Below are positions 22,206-32,158 of a stretch of DNA of 64,000 bases, one piece after another. Positions within the stretch are counted from its first letter, which is position 1. Each line of letters opens with the position of its first letter. The position numbers and the translations under genes are program-made. This DNA is from Phialophora verrucosa (Eukaryota > Ascomycota > Eurotiomycetes > Chaetothyriales > Herpotrichiellaceae). The notes under the pieces are model-generated. The model had not been told where the DNA came from. It saw nothing but the letters and a program-made list of their open reading frames with translations, and did not search any database. The DNA lies in the NCBI GenBank assembly GCA_002099365.1, contig MSED01000006.1, positions 1,984,001 through 2,048,000 on the forward strand, given 5' to 3'.

Positions 22206-23962
22206 ATGGACCCCCACGACGCGCAAGAATATGTCACCAATATAGCGAGTACAGCGGCGGAACAGTTCCAGAAGATCCCCGGGTCGGCCATCTTCCTGCG
22301 TTATGTGCAATCGAGTTACCAGAATGACCCTGTCCGATCCGCCGTTGAGCTCTTTCTCGTCCTGTTTGCGATCCGGTATCTGCTTGCTCCCAAGTACTCG
22401 ACGAAGCAGAATTACGTGAAGTTGTCTGAAGAGGTGGGCACACACGCATGTCTGTTGGAGAAACGACCACGGCAGTGCTGACCGCAGACTAGGAGATCGA
22501 TGATCTGGTGGATGAATGGACCCCGGAACCGTTGGTCGCAAAGACCACACCCTTTGAAGAAGCAGAACTGGAAAAGCGACCTGTCATTGTCGGGTATGTT
22601 TAAGCCCGGGAGAGGCGCTTGGCCGTCTACTTGCTAAATCTTGCCAAACAGACCGAGTGGCCCTCGCTCCAAACTTGCCAACGGCCGCACCGTGATGAAC
22701 CTTGCCTCGTACAACTTCTACAACTTTCTCTCAAACGAAACACTGAAAGAGCGGGCCATCCAGACGCTGCGGACGTATGGAGTCGGCCCCTGTGGCCCGC
22801 CAGGCTTTTACGGCACGCAGGACGTGCACATGAAGATTGAGGCGGATATTGCAGCATTTCTGGGCACGACTGCATGCATCATCTACGCGCAGGCCTTCTC
22901 CACCATCTCGTCGGTCATCCCGGCGTTTTCGAAGCGAGGTGATATCATCGTAGCGGACAAAGCTGTCAACTACGCAATCCGGAAGGGTATTCAGATCTCG
23001 AGGAGTTCGGTTCGATGGTACGAGCATAATGATATGGAGGATTTGCAGAGGGTGCTAGCCAGGGTGACCAAAGAGCAGGCCAAGAAGCCGCTTACGAGGC
23101 GGTTCATCATTACGGAGGGGTTGTTTGAGAACACGGGGGACATGGTCGATTTGCCTAAGATTGTGAGTTTTGCAGAAAGGGGTCGCGGGGCTGTGCTAAT
23201 GCGGTCCTGCAGATCGAGCTCAAGTTGAAGTACAAGTTCCGCCTGATTCTGGACGAGACGTGGTCATTCGGCGTGCTAGGACGAACGGGACGGGGCATCA
23301 CCGAACACCAGCATGTCGATGCGGCAGAGGTCGACATGATTGTTGGGGCTATGGCAGGACCTCTCGCCGCTGCCGGAGGCTTCTGTGCTGGCTCAGATGA
23401 AGTGGTGGAACATCAGCGCCTTTCCGCCGCGTCCTATACATTCTCCGCTGCACTACCCGCCATATCCGCCGTGACGGCAAGTGAGACGCTCATGATGTTG
23501 CAGACTCAGCCGGATCTATTCATCCAGTTAAAAGAGAACATCAAGGCCATGTGGCAACAGATCGACCCGCGGAGCGACTGGGTGTACTGCACGAGCGCTC
23601 CCGAGAATCCGATCATGCTGCTTGTGTTGAAGCCTGAAGTTATTTCGTCAAGAAGGCTGAGCATCGAGGACCAGCAGCAGTTGTTGCAGGATGTCGTGGA
23701 CGAGGTAGGCGGTTCCCATCCCGCCATTCATTGCTTAAGAGAACGAACGAACTAATGCTTTGCGCAGTGCCTGTCACAAAATGTCCTGATCACGCGCGTC
23801 AAGACGCTCCCTGCAGGTCCCTCGGGCGCCAAAACGGACATCTACACGCCCTCTCCAGCCCTGAAAGTATGCCTTACGATCGGCCTGACAAAGAAAGAGA
23901 TCGAGAAAGCGGGCATTACCATTCGGCACGCGATTACGAAAATCATGACGAGAAAGCGGTGA
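22206..23962 (+). CDS. LCB1: Serine palmitoyltransferase subunit 1 (Lcb1)
   Basis: Exons are 22206..22433, 22493..22593, 22652..23162, 23213..23704 and 23768..23962, giving 508 aa. All four introns are 50-63 bp. With Lcb2 the protein forms serine palmitoyltransferase in the ER, which condenses serine with palmitoyl-CoA in the first step of sphingolipid synthesis. An N-terminal membrane segment (about residues 44-62) precedes the alpha-oxoamine synthase fold: GPSGPRSKLANG, NLASYNFYNF, GPCGPPGFYGT and the strand region LILDETWSFGVLGRTGRG. The PLP-binding lysine expected in the catalytic partner Lcb2 is absent, as is normal for Lcb1. The second intron's acceptor splits a Gly codon and regenerates the GPSGPRSKLA motif, which fixes the exon 3 frame. 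Lcb1 follows the glucan synthase in the same direction. Confidence 0.95.
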
Positions 23963-24009
23963 CTGGGCGGCGCGGCTGGTCACTACTTTTAACCAGCGCT
24001 CATGTTGAG

Positions 24010-24430
24010 TTATTGCTCCTTGTACAGTATTTTCTTGCGATCATTATATACTTGTAATAGCATGAAGGTTGGGAAGACAGAGTTGAGCTCATACCCTCTG
24101 GGTCCTGCATGGCGTCCAGGTTGAGGGCTTGGGACTCCATGAGCGTACAGCATCTTGTAATGTGCAATAACATCTAAGGAGACTTCGGGTCGTGACTGAT
24201 GGAAATATACTCGTATTAGCTGCATGACATACTGATGCCGCACTGTCTTCGATTGCTGCGCATGTGCTCTTTCGTGGCCCAAGCGAAAGGCCATGGCTAC
24301 TTGTTCTGCCACAGACGCAAAATCTCCAGGGATACCAACGTCGTCATCACTCGTCATCACCGTCCAAGCAGTATTCCGTGGACGCCTCGAAGCCATGGCT
24401 GAATGCCACGCGAGAGTCTATGTCGCTCAT
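24010..24430 (-). pseudogene. Small ORF broken by a 10-bp tandem duplication (unrecognised)
   Basis: From the ATG at 24430 the frame reads MSDIDSRVAFSHGFEASTEY and then stops at a TGA inside a perfect tandem duplication of a 10-mer (plus strand tcgtcatcac, 24341-24350 and 24351-24360). A different frame takes over exactly there and runs open to the TAA at 24010 (128 codons from its own ATG at 24396). It has balanced, protein-like composition (FASVAEQVAMAFRLGHERA). Omitting one 10-bp copy would fuse the two frames into one ORF of about 136 codons. So this is either a gene disabled by duplication, a gene with an alternative start at 24396, or an assembly error. A possible intron (gtatga...tacaag) near the 3' end could alter the C-terminus. 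I recognise no domain. Confidence 0.35.
24341..24360. repeat. Perfect 10-bp tandem duplication
   Basis: Two adjacent identical copies of tcgtcatcac sit exactly at the junction of two protein-like reading frames on the minus strand. Confidence 0.85.
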
Positions 24431-25840
24431 TTTCCGGATCAAGACAATTAAGCGACCCGGTTCTCACTTGGGGAGCCGAAGTGTGCCACGGATATCGATC
24501 ACCGGGGGCATCGATCATCACCAGATCAGCCATGTAGCGCAACGTTCTCGTATCTTGCGACAGCTGAAAGAAATGAGCTTCCCATGAAAGCTTTGGGCCC
24601 GCAGTTTTTCGTGTGTTGGCGTCGCGGTGGACTGAATCCGTACCCAGGATCCCCATGCAACCTTTCGCTTCCCATTCGCTTAACCGTTACATCGACGGTG
24701 TCAGCAAGCGAGCGCGAGCCAGGATTCGCTTTGGAGGGCCAGTGAAAATGAGAGGTAAGCGAAGAGAGTTGGTAAAGTCGCCCGAGGAAGCGAGAGAAGG
24801 ACGAGAGGCATAAGCCATGAAGAGAGTCATTCTTTCACTGGACAAAGAGAGGAGAAATATGGTTAATTAAACCTGCTGGAATCCGCAAGCAGAGGAGCAA
24901 CACGTTTGTACAGTAGCAAGTGATCGACCACCTAGGTGTTACCCGGCGTATCTATTCTCCGGGCTTCAACAGCAGCTGAGGGATAAGTGAGCGGTCACCG
25001 ACATGGAGAGCGGATTCACATATCTTTGCATCGACAGACCAGCAAGTCCCCTTGCACGTCCTCCTGAATCACAAGACGCCCAGACGTTGGAGCCCAGAGT
25101 CCCATCGCAACACGAAGTTCACGACCCTTGTTCTTTGGCTTTTCGCTCTCCTGAAGTCGCGAGCAACAGGCTGGCTTCCCAAAAGTCCCTCAGCATGCAA
25201 TACGTTGCCTCGCCCGCACAGACAGTGATCACTCCTTGCTATGTGGCCTCGCTACAGGAGCTGAATGTCTGTTCCGAAGTTTTACAGACCAGACTTCTAA
25301 TCTCACGACCGCGACAGAGCTGATTGCATGAGGACGCGTCTCCCCCGCATCTCCATCTCCCGCACCCTTTCATAACGCCTTCGAAAACCGGTTAGTCCCA
25401 CACCCAGTTGCGGAATTGCACGGTTCTTGTTGCCCTCTGAGAAGCCGCCTCCAAATAAATGCTTCTTTCAGCTTCAGCCATCGCCAGGGAGGACACAACT
25501 GGGCACTTTGCTATACGTGTTCCTGAGCTACGGTATCGAATGATGGTTGAGCTGATAGCCTGACGCACACAGCTTTCATCGGCTCTGGGCGGGGGCTGGG
25601 TCTGGAGAGCTCGTCTAGGTAGGCTGAGCTGAAAGAGCTTTGCGTTAGGATACGGTAAGTCGTGTCGAGGTAGGGACAACTTATCAACAGCCAGGTCCTT
25701 CGCCAACGTACTATAAAACTGCCATACACAGTCTGTCTGCTCCTTGTGTAGTCAGTTGATCAATTGCTGCCACAACAGCTCCGAAGCGTCTGCAGACATT
25801 TCTAGCAAACATTCTTCCCAGATCCTCAGGGCTCTGCATC
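24431..25840. other. Intergenic region
   Basis: 1.4 kb between divergently oriented genes. Short ORFs occur (for example 25003-25323 on plus, 25392-25706 on minus), but none has recognisable protein features. The last ~130 bp carry the TATA box and leader of the next gene. Confidence 0.5.
25712..25718 (+). promoter_or_regulatory. TATA box of the NTF2-like gene
   Basis: The sequence tataaaa lies 123 bp before the next start codon, followed by a C/T-rich leader without ATG. Confidence 0.5.
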
Positions 25841-26488
25841 ATGTCTGTTCCTACTCAGCCCGCGTTTATCCATGTCGGAACCTGGGATGATGAGACCAGA
25901 AAGCATCCTGCGATGAAATGGATGGAGGACTATACTCTCAACTTCAACAAGCGTGGAGATTGGGGTCAAGATGAATGCGACTGGGTGAGTCATTTACCTC
26001 GAACAGCATGCCGGCCCTGCTCGAAGGCTGCATCTTCCCCGAGCAAGCCCCATGCGCCTCGAACAGACTCCATAACTGATGTCTCGCCACAGTTTTCTGC
26101 CGACTTTACACTCGTCAAGCCCGACGGATCCTCCCACACCGGTAACGCCCCGGGCTTCAAGGAGTCCAAGGGCATGTACCAATTCTTCACATCGGAATTC
26201 CACGAGCCATATTTCCTTGTCACATGGGAGACAGCAGACGGATGGGGCATGATTGGGCAAGCTCACCTGTTCGCCAACCTCGCCGGGAAAGCAACGCCTC
26301 AGGAGAAGACAGTCAAAGATTTGCAGGGACGGGACTGGGACGTCAAAATTCCGGGGGGGTTTGCCTTCCAGTATGAGAGGCAGGAAGGGGCGCCGCACGA
26401 TGGGATCGTGCTGAAGAGGACCGAGATTATGAGTGACAGCATGCCGGCGGTGCAGCTCTTGATGGCGAGAGGGGTGATTAAGCAGTAG
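25841..26488 (+). CDS. Small possible NTF2/SnoaL-like protein
   Basis: Exons are 25841..25984 and 26093..26488, giving 179 aa. The 108-bp intron (gtgagt...cacag) is divisible by three and stop-free, so an unspliced transcript would still be translatable. Splicing is favoured because the intron-encoded part is Pro/Ser/Arg-rich, while the flanks join smoothly at DECDWFSADFTL. The sequence has an N-terminal helix region (MKWMEDYTLNFNKRGD), a DFTLVKPDGSSHTG strand/turn and aromatic strands (EPYFLVTWETADGWGMIGQAHLF cut into two strands). It ends with a short helix. This helix-then-strand pattern and length suit an NTF2-like fold, common in small fungal proteins of unknown function. There is no signal peptide or membrane segment. 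A TATA box lies upstream. The fold assignment is inference. Confidence 0.7.
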   Translation: MSVPTQPAFIHVGTWDDETRKHPAMKWMEDYTLNFNKRGDWGQDECDWVSHLPRTACRPCSKAASSPSKPHAPRTDSITDVSPQFSADFTLVKPDGSSHTGNAPGFKESKGMYQFFTSEFHEPYFLVTWETADGWGMIGQAHLFANLAGKATPQEKTVKDLQGRDWDVKIPGGFAFQYERQEGAPHDGIVLKRTEIMSDSMPAVQLLMARGVIKQ

Positions 26489-28056
26489 GAAGAGTGATGG
26501 ACTTCAGCTGCACCAATTCGTACAGAGTAAATTCATGGAATCAACGTGAGGAACATTCGTCGCTGGTGGAGATTAGTGAGGAGGGGAACATTTCTGGACC
26601 GCCCAAGTCGCCTTGGGCAGGGGTACCTGTCTCTCGTGATGAGTCCATGTCTTCCAGATGATCTATGTTCCCTCGTGTCTATTTGGTGATTCTAAAGTGC
26701 CCGGGCACCGCTCGATCCTGACAGCGACTCGACGCAAATAGATGGGTTGAGAACCGAGTCTGACTCCGACCGCACATTCAATGTCTTGGGCGCCGCGTGA
26801 AACCAAATCTGGTATCCTAAGGAAACTGTACCGAGTAGTATGTGGCCAAATTAGGTACTAGTCGTGGCCCAATCGGGTAAGGCTTGCTTCCGTCCCTCGG
26901 CCGCCTATTCCGCTCAACCAGCTTCCTCAATGTCCAGTATCTCACATCGACTTGACATTACGCGCTGTATCTGCACCTGGACCTGCGTCCAGATGGACAG
27001 CCTCACCTTGAACAATCCTACCAGTGGAGCAACGAGAAGAGAGTCGTCTGCAGCAATATTCGATCCTCCTGCACAGCCTCAGCAGGCAAGTCTCCGGAAA
27101 CGGCACCGACATTCCGATGGCTAGCCTCATCGCAAAGCTCACTCGCTGACATGTTTAGAATCGACGACATTGTCAACCTCAATGACCCCAGGCCAGATCT
27201 CTCCACAATTCCCCGTATTCAAGGCCCTCGGTACCGAAAGCGCGTTGATGTAGGCCCGCTCACATCAGATTTGGCTTTCTGGCTAGGTTTCCCCGGCTAG
27301 CGACCTGGTCTTGACGCTGCTTTTTAGTCGAGACTGGCAGGGCTCGGCTTCCTTGCTGGTCTTTTGTATGCACCTGTCAAGCACGGATTAGCAACAGAGC
27401 TTGCGCCCGACATGCCAAGTGGTTCTGCTTCATGCTCCAACGCTGATCCTGGGACTGGCTTGATTGGTCAACGTGGGGTTCTTTGGACAACAGTGCCCAA
27501 CCTCTTGCCCGTGTGTTTCCTTACGGCCGCCTTCTATAATCATGTTCCCACGGAGAAGAAAATCTTCACTGTCTGGCCCAGTCTATAAAAGATGACAACC
27601 TACTGACGGGGCCTCAGCTGAATTGCTAACGAAAAACAAGGCCTGGCGGAAGTACGTATCCCGATATATCCACCTCTCGGCTAGAGGATCGAAAAGATCG
27701 GCCTGACCGTGGAATGCACACGATTGGCGAGCAGTGTGACGAGCAAAGTCAGCGGCGTTCCAAAAGCAGTACTGCTGAGCCACTTTGTCCCTAGTACATG
27801 CTATTTCGTGTCGATGCAGCAAGACGAGGGAACCAGGTGCAACAATCTATTCAGGGCCATTCAAGAACTCTGATCGCTGTACGGGTGTTCGACAACTATG
27901 AGCTATAAAGGCTTTCCTCTAACGCGCCAAGTTTGAACCATCATCAACTGTCTCTCAATCCACTCACTCGGCGACGAATTTCCTTTCGACTTTCTTTGGG
28001 TCTAATTTCTGCTTTCCTGTTTCCTACAGTCAATCTTTCCATTCTTCCAAAGCACC
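26489..28056. other. Intergenic region upstream of the secreted-protein gene
   Basis: 1.57 kb with only weak coding signals. Overlapping frames at 26864-27124 and 27150-27299 on plus look mildly protein-like, but no splice arrangement joins them in phase. A minus-strand ORF at 27583-27822 is equally unsupported. The proximal promoter of the next gene is at the right end. Confidence 0.45.
27904..27910 (+). promoter_or_regulatory. TATA box of the secreted-protein gene
   Basis: The sequence tataaag lies 147 bp upstream of the start codon at 28057, followed by a C/T-rich leader typical of a strongly expressed fungal gene. Confidence 0.5.
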
Positions 28057-28943
28057 ATGAAGACTTCAATTATTGCCGCCGCCGCCATTGCCGGTGTTGC
28101 AACTGCCACAAAGGGGAGTTCCGGCTCCAGCCAGTACGGCGGTTGGGCCTCGGAATCCAAGGACTGCCCTTTTGTTCCATCCCCCGACCAGTTCGTTCTC
28201 TTCGCCGATAACATCCAGACCGTGTCGCGAATCAATAAAAACAAGTCGTTCCTCAGATCCCAAGATCTCTACGTCGAGACCCCGGGAGATCTCGCCACTG
28301 CGTCCAGCTTCACCGTCCCGGATTTTGCACTCGGCGCCAACTGCTCTTTGAACTTGGCCGTCCCGACCTCCGACCAGGTCTACGGCGACCTTAGCCAGGT
28401 GACTTTCAGTGGATACGGAAAGTAAGTGACCACTACGGCCGTTCTTAGACGATTTCTTTGATCCTGGTGCTATGTTCTGTCCCTCCTCCCTGTATACCTC
28501 ATGCAATTGAGTGGACCTGTCGCTAACTTAGCCTCCACAATAGCTTCAACTTCAGCCGCTTGGTCACCAACCTCCCCAGCAGCGGCCTGACCGCCAACAC
28601 CCTTGGCACCGAAATCCCCACAGGATCTGAGAAGGTCATACCAGGTGAACTCCTCACCCTAGCGAGCTTCCCATGCCCGCCTCCCGGCACGCAGCTCCCC
28701 GGCATCATCGACTCCATCGACTCTGTCCTCGTCGTCAAGGATGCTCTCGGACCGGTCTGCCTGTCCGGTCTGTTCGTCATCATCGAGCCCGTCGGCAACC
28801 CGCCTGTTAGCCCCCCACCTCCAGCTGCTCCCTCTGCTCCTAGCACATACCCCACTTCAACCGGTTGGGGTTCAGCCAGCGGTGTCTACTCGTACAGCAC
28901 GTACAGCTCTGCCGCCACGTACACTAGCGAGTGGCGCTCTTGA
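28057..28943 (+). CDS. Secreted protein, possibly But2-domain-like
   Basis: Exons are 28057..28421 and 28544..28943, giving 254 aa. The 122-bp intron (gtaagt...aatag) splits an Asn codon and rejoins FSGYGNFNFSRL. The N-terminus MKTSIIAAAAIAGVATA is a clear secretion signal. The body has few charged residues and four Cys. It contains the succession FTVPDF..GANCSLNLAVP....VTFSGYGNFNFSRL. This resembles the beta-strand pattern of fungal But2-type domains (a Cys-Leu strand followed by a SGxGxxxF strand), but I cannot confirm it. The tail is Pro-rich and then Ser/Tyr/Thr-rich, as in heavily O-glycosylated wall proteins. There is no hydrophobic C-terminus, so it is not GPI-anchored. A TATA box and C/T-rich leader suggest regulated, possibly strong expression. 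Confidence 0.75.
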
Positions 28944-29905
28944 GCAGTGTGACCGTTAAGACACAAGACGCGGTTGTTCAAATACGTCAGACATGGGACG
29001 GAGGCTAGTTGGCAAGCGTGATCCGGGTCCGATACACACTAGTCACGCAAGTGAGGGTGGGACGGTTAGAGCGGACAGGACGGGATAGGACAGTTCTCTA
29101 AACGACAGCATAACATCTCTGGCATTGGCATTAGCATCGGACACGTGCATCGTGGCAGGCGGCGCCTTCGGGATTATATTACTACTTATTTAGCTCGTCG
29201 CGTTCTCACTTACACGCTGCTTCCCATGCCGGTTTCTTCATCCATGCATACATCCGTACATCCATATATGGCGAGAGGCGAAATTCTAACCCTTTCCCCG
29301 GCAATAGTGGTTGGTGGTCACACTCATTCGGGCTCACACGATACAAGGAATGTCACGGACATGAGCTCGAATTACATTCTTATGGACTGACTAATCGAAT
29401 TACACACTGACTCCAGCTTGTTTGTTTGCCGGTGGATGCAATGGTAGGGTTGCAGACTCCGGCATAAACGCCTTCTCTCATATCCTATACTTATTAGAGT
29501 CTCAAGATCAGGACTTATATAATACCATAGTGCTAGACAACAAACAGGGCGTAGAGAACAGTGAACATCTGCTGAACAGAACGGGAGGTTGCTAACAGGT
29601 GGAAGGATAGATGGATAAAGTCACTTGCATTCTACAGACACGTCGCTGAATGTACTCTGTGCGGAGCTCGGTCTCATCTTTGGGATACATATGGTTTAAG
29701 CTTACCGTACATGACTTCGTGTGTGCGCCTGCGTGCATGAGAAGTGCAATGTATGTGACTGAGAGAGACGTCCGCCATCACTCGATGCAATTGGAAGCTG
29801 CAAGTCAGAAGCTACAGTTCGCCATTAGATTACATGAATACATCGACATCGAAACGTCACTAGAAGCCAAGCACGACGACGCCGCATCGCCACCACCACG
29901 GTCTC
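28944..29905. other. Convergent intergenic region
   Basis: 962 bp between the 3' ends of two convergent genes. The text is locally AT-richer around 29150-29530, as in 3' flanks. No supported ORF or repeat. Confidence 0.55.
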
Positions 29906-30760
29906 TCACTGCACAAGCGGCACCATCCACTCCTTCTGGAAGCGCTTCTGGATCTCCATGGCTTCCACCGTGCTGCACGCCCTCTGGACACGCGCCACAA
30001 TCTCCATGGCCAGGATCTCGGTGTCGCCGACGAACGTGATGGCCTCGCAGGGCTCCATGTTCATGCGCTTGGTCCACATCTTCTGCGTCTTCAGACCCTT
30101 GGCCTCCGTCTTCAGGAGCTGCAGGGTGACTTTCTTGGCGTGGGCAATGCCGCCGCCGATGCCGACCTTCAACATGACGACGTTGCCGCCCATCTTCTTG
30201 AGTCTGCTGTCCCCGGCGGTGTCGAGGAAGCGGTGCTCTATCACGTCGACGAACCAAGGCACGGCCCCGGCACCGTGACCCTGCCCGCGCGACGGCGGTG
30301 AGGGGACAGCCCACCTCGTGAACACGACCAGCTTGTTCTGCTGCATCAGGTTGTTCGAGGTCCAGACGCTGGCTCCCACGAGCCGGCGTTCCCAGCGCTT
30401 CGCACTCACGATGCCGCCCCCGCCGGTGACGGCGCCCATGACGCCGAGGAACGCTTTCTGCCCGCCCGTGAGTTTCTTGTCCGGGTCCACGTCGTCCATG
30501 TTCTTGATGTAGCTTTCCTTGCGCTTTTGCTCTTTGGCCAGCAGCTCGTGCTGGCCCGCCGAGTACAGCGGGAAGAGGGGTATGTGAGCCAGATGAAGGT
30601 AGGCAGCGGTGTACCCGCCAGTTTGGCCCGCTTGTTCCGGGACCCCGGCCTGGGCGGCGCGCGTGATGGCAGCATCAATGCGCTTGGTCGGCAGTTTGTT
30701 CAGGATTGACCATGGCGATTGGTCTGTCGCGGCGGTTGGGTCGAACAACGTATCGGCCAT
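29906..30760 (-). CDS. Unrecognised 284-aa protein
   Basis: A single open frame runs from the ATG at 30760 (gccATGGCC context in antisense) to the stop at 29906. The N-terminus, MADTLFDPTAATDQSPWSIL, is hydrophilic. Two stretches are hydrophobic or Gly-rich: AYLHLAHIPLFPLYSAG (about 53-69) and a Gly/Ala/Val run around 104-117 (FLGVMGAVTGGGG), possibly a membrane-active or nucleotide-loop-like segment. The C-terminal ~100 residues are basic and amphipathic (KMGGNVVMLKVGIGGG, then AHAKKVTLQLLKTEAKGLKTQKMWTKR split over helices). I recognise no family. Coding status rests on length, composition and the absence of a competing frame. It lies 1.4 kb from the NLR gene on the same strand, with no evidence that they function together. 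Confidence 0.65.
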   Translation of the reverse strand: MADTLFDPTAATDQSPWSILNKLPTKRIDAAITRAAQAGVPEQAGQTGGYTAAYLHLAHIPLFPLYSAGQHELLAKEQKRKESYIKNMDDVDPDKKLTGGQKAFLGVMGAVTGGGGIVSAKRWERRLVGASVWTSNNLMQQNKLVVFTRWAVPSPPSRGQGHGAGAVPWFVDVIEHRFLDTAGDSRLKKMGGNVVMLKVGIGGGIAHAKKVTLQLLKTEAKGLKTQKMWTKRMNMEPCEAITFVGDTEILAMEIVARVQRACSTVEAMEIQKRFQKEWMVPLVQ

Positions 30761-32158
30761 TGTTCAGTCGGGAGACTCCACGAGGATTGAGATTGCGGAA
30801 CACGTCACCCCAGAAGAGAAGCGCGCTGCAGAGGGAAAGAAGCGAGAGAGAAGGGAGAGCTCTTTATGACTGTCAGGGGGCTCCAACAGAAACGCAAGGC
30901 GAGGTTGAGTAAATGTTGTGACGGGCAGAGGAGCTCGCCTCAGGCTCGACTCCGTTCTGATATGTAATATCTCGAACACTTGCTTGCTGCGCGATGCCGC
31001 CCTAGACGGCAAAGGGGGCCATCCTGCACGTCGACGGGCTCTTTGGACAGCCCTCCCATGTCGGGCGGTTCATAGCCCAAGGGATATAAACGAGCGACGA
31101 CTTGGTGCGGTCCAGGCTAGAAGCGACCTTCTACCTACCGACCTACCTACCACGGACCTAAGGCTGCTTCGCCCGTGTGCATATGCATGTACACACCCTG
31201 GGTGTTTGTTCCGCCCTGTGGCTCGTGTTCTGCCGAACCAAGCTCGCGTGACTGGGAGACGATTCGTGTTCGTCTCAGCTGCCAAGGCTTCTGGCTGGAG
31301 GGCAACCTCTCTCTGCCTCGTGAGGCTTGATTAAGCTTCCGAGTACGAGGCTCGTGCCGTGTATTACTGGTTCTTGAAGTCGGCTCAGTAGGGCTGGAGC
31401 GATGAAGTCGGTGTCGAGAGTTATGCACGTAGGTGTTCTGTGGTCTCGGACCCCATTCTTGGTTGGCGAGCACCAAGGTTTGGTATCACAGCCCTGTGGC
31501 GATGTCTTCGTGATTGTAGGCCGGTAAAGGCATCCAGCAGAGGTTTCTCATCTTGGCTTGTGGAATGATTATCACCGGATATAAGGCTGCATGTACGGGC
31601 TGGGAAAGTCAGAGTTGCCCAGGTCCTTGCAGAGAGAAACCAATGGCAGATTCGAAGGTGCTTGCGGTTCTATTTTTGAGCCTGCATCGTAAGAACTCGA
31701 CGACGAGTCCAAGTTAGCTCTCCTCGTCCGGTTAGGTCAATAGTAATTCATGTCGGGACACGTCCAGAAGTGGAAAGGGATCGAAGCGACGAAGACCTCT
31801 TCGTGGTTGATGGCGAGCTCTGGCAGTGCAAGTCGATGCAGACGGAACAGGTTTGGAGAGCACTTGTAGACACCCCCGTTGGGTCCAGAACGCGAGACCA
31901 AAAGACCCTATCACCTGTTCAGGAGACTGAAACAGTTCTCGTCTGGGGGTGGTTGGACAGGTGCTGTCGCTCGAGTGTACCACCACGTGGTGGCACTTCA
32001 GTTGCTGTAGATCCGTATCCATTTCTGTTGGATCCAGGTAAATCAGATCATTTCCTGATTACGTGCAATATGAAAATGAGGCTGTGATGCAAAGTGAGAT
32101 CGCGCGCGCCCAGACGGATGATGGAGTCGAGGTCGAAAGGATGCAGCAGATTCGTGCC
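30761..32158. other. Intergenic region
   Basis: 1.4 kb upstream of the unrecognised gene and downstream of the NLR gene. It includes a short ctac-rich direct repeat near 31131-31153. ORFs at 30918-31334 and 31770-32087 on plus are hydrophilic and unconvincing. No domain or splice evidence supports a gene. Confidence 0.45.

Noticed and set aside
26864..27299. Possible two-exon gene with a GC donor (CAGCAG|gcaagt)
   Set aside because: The only acceptor (gtttag) puts the second part out of frame, and neither part resembles a protein family.
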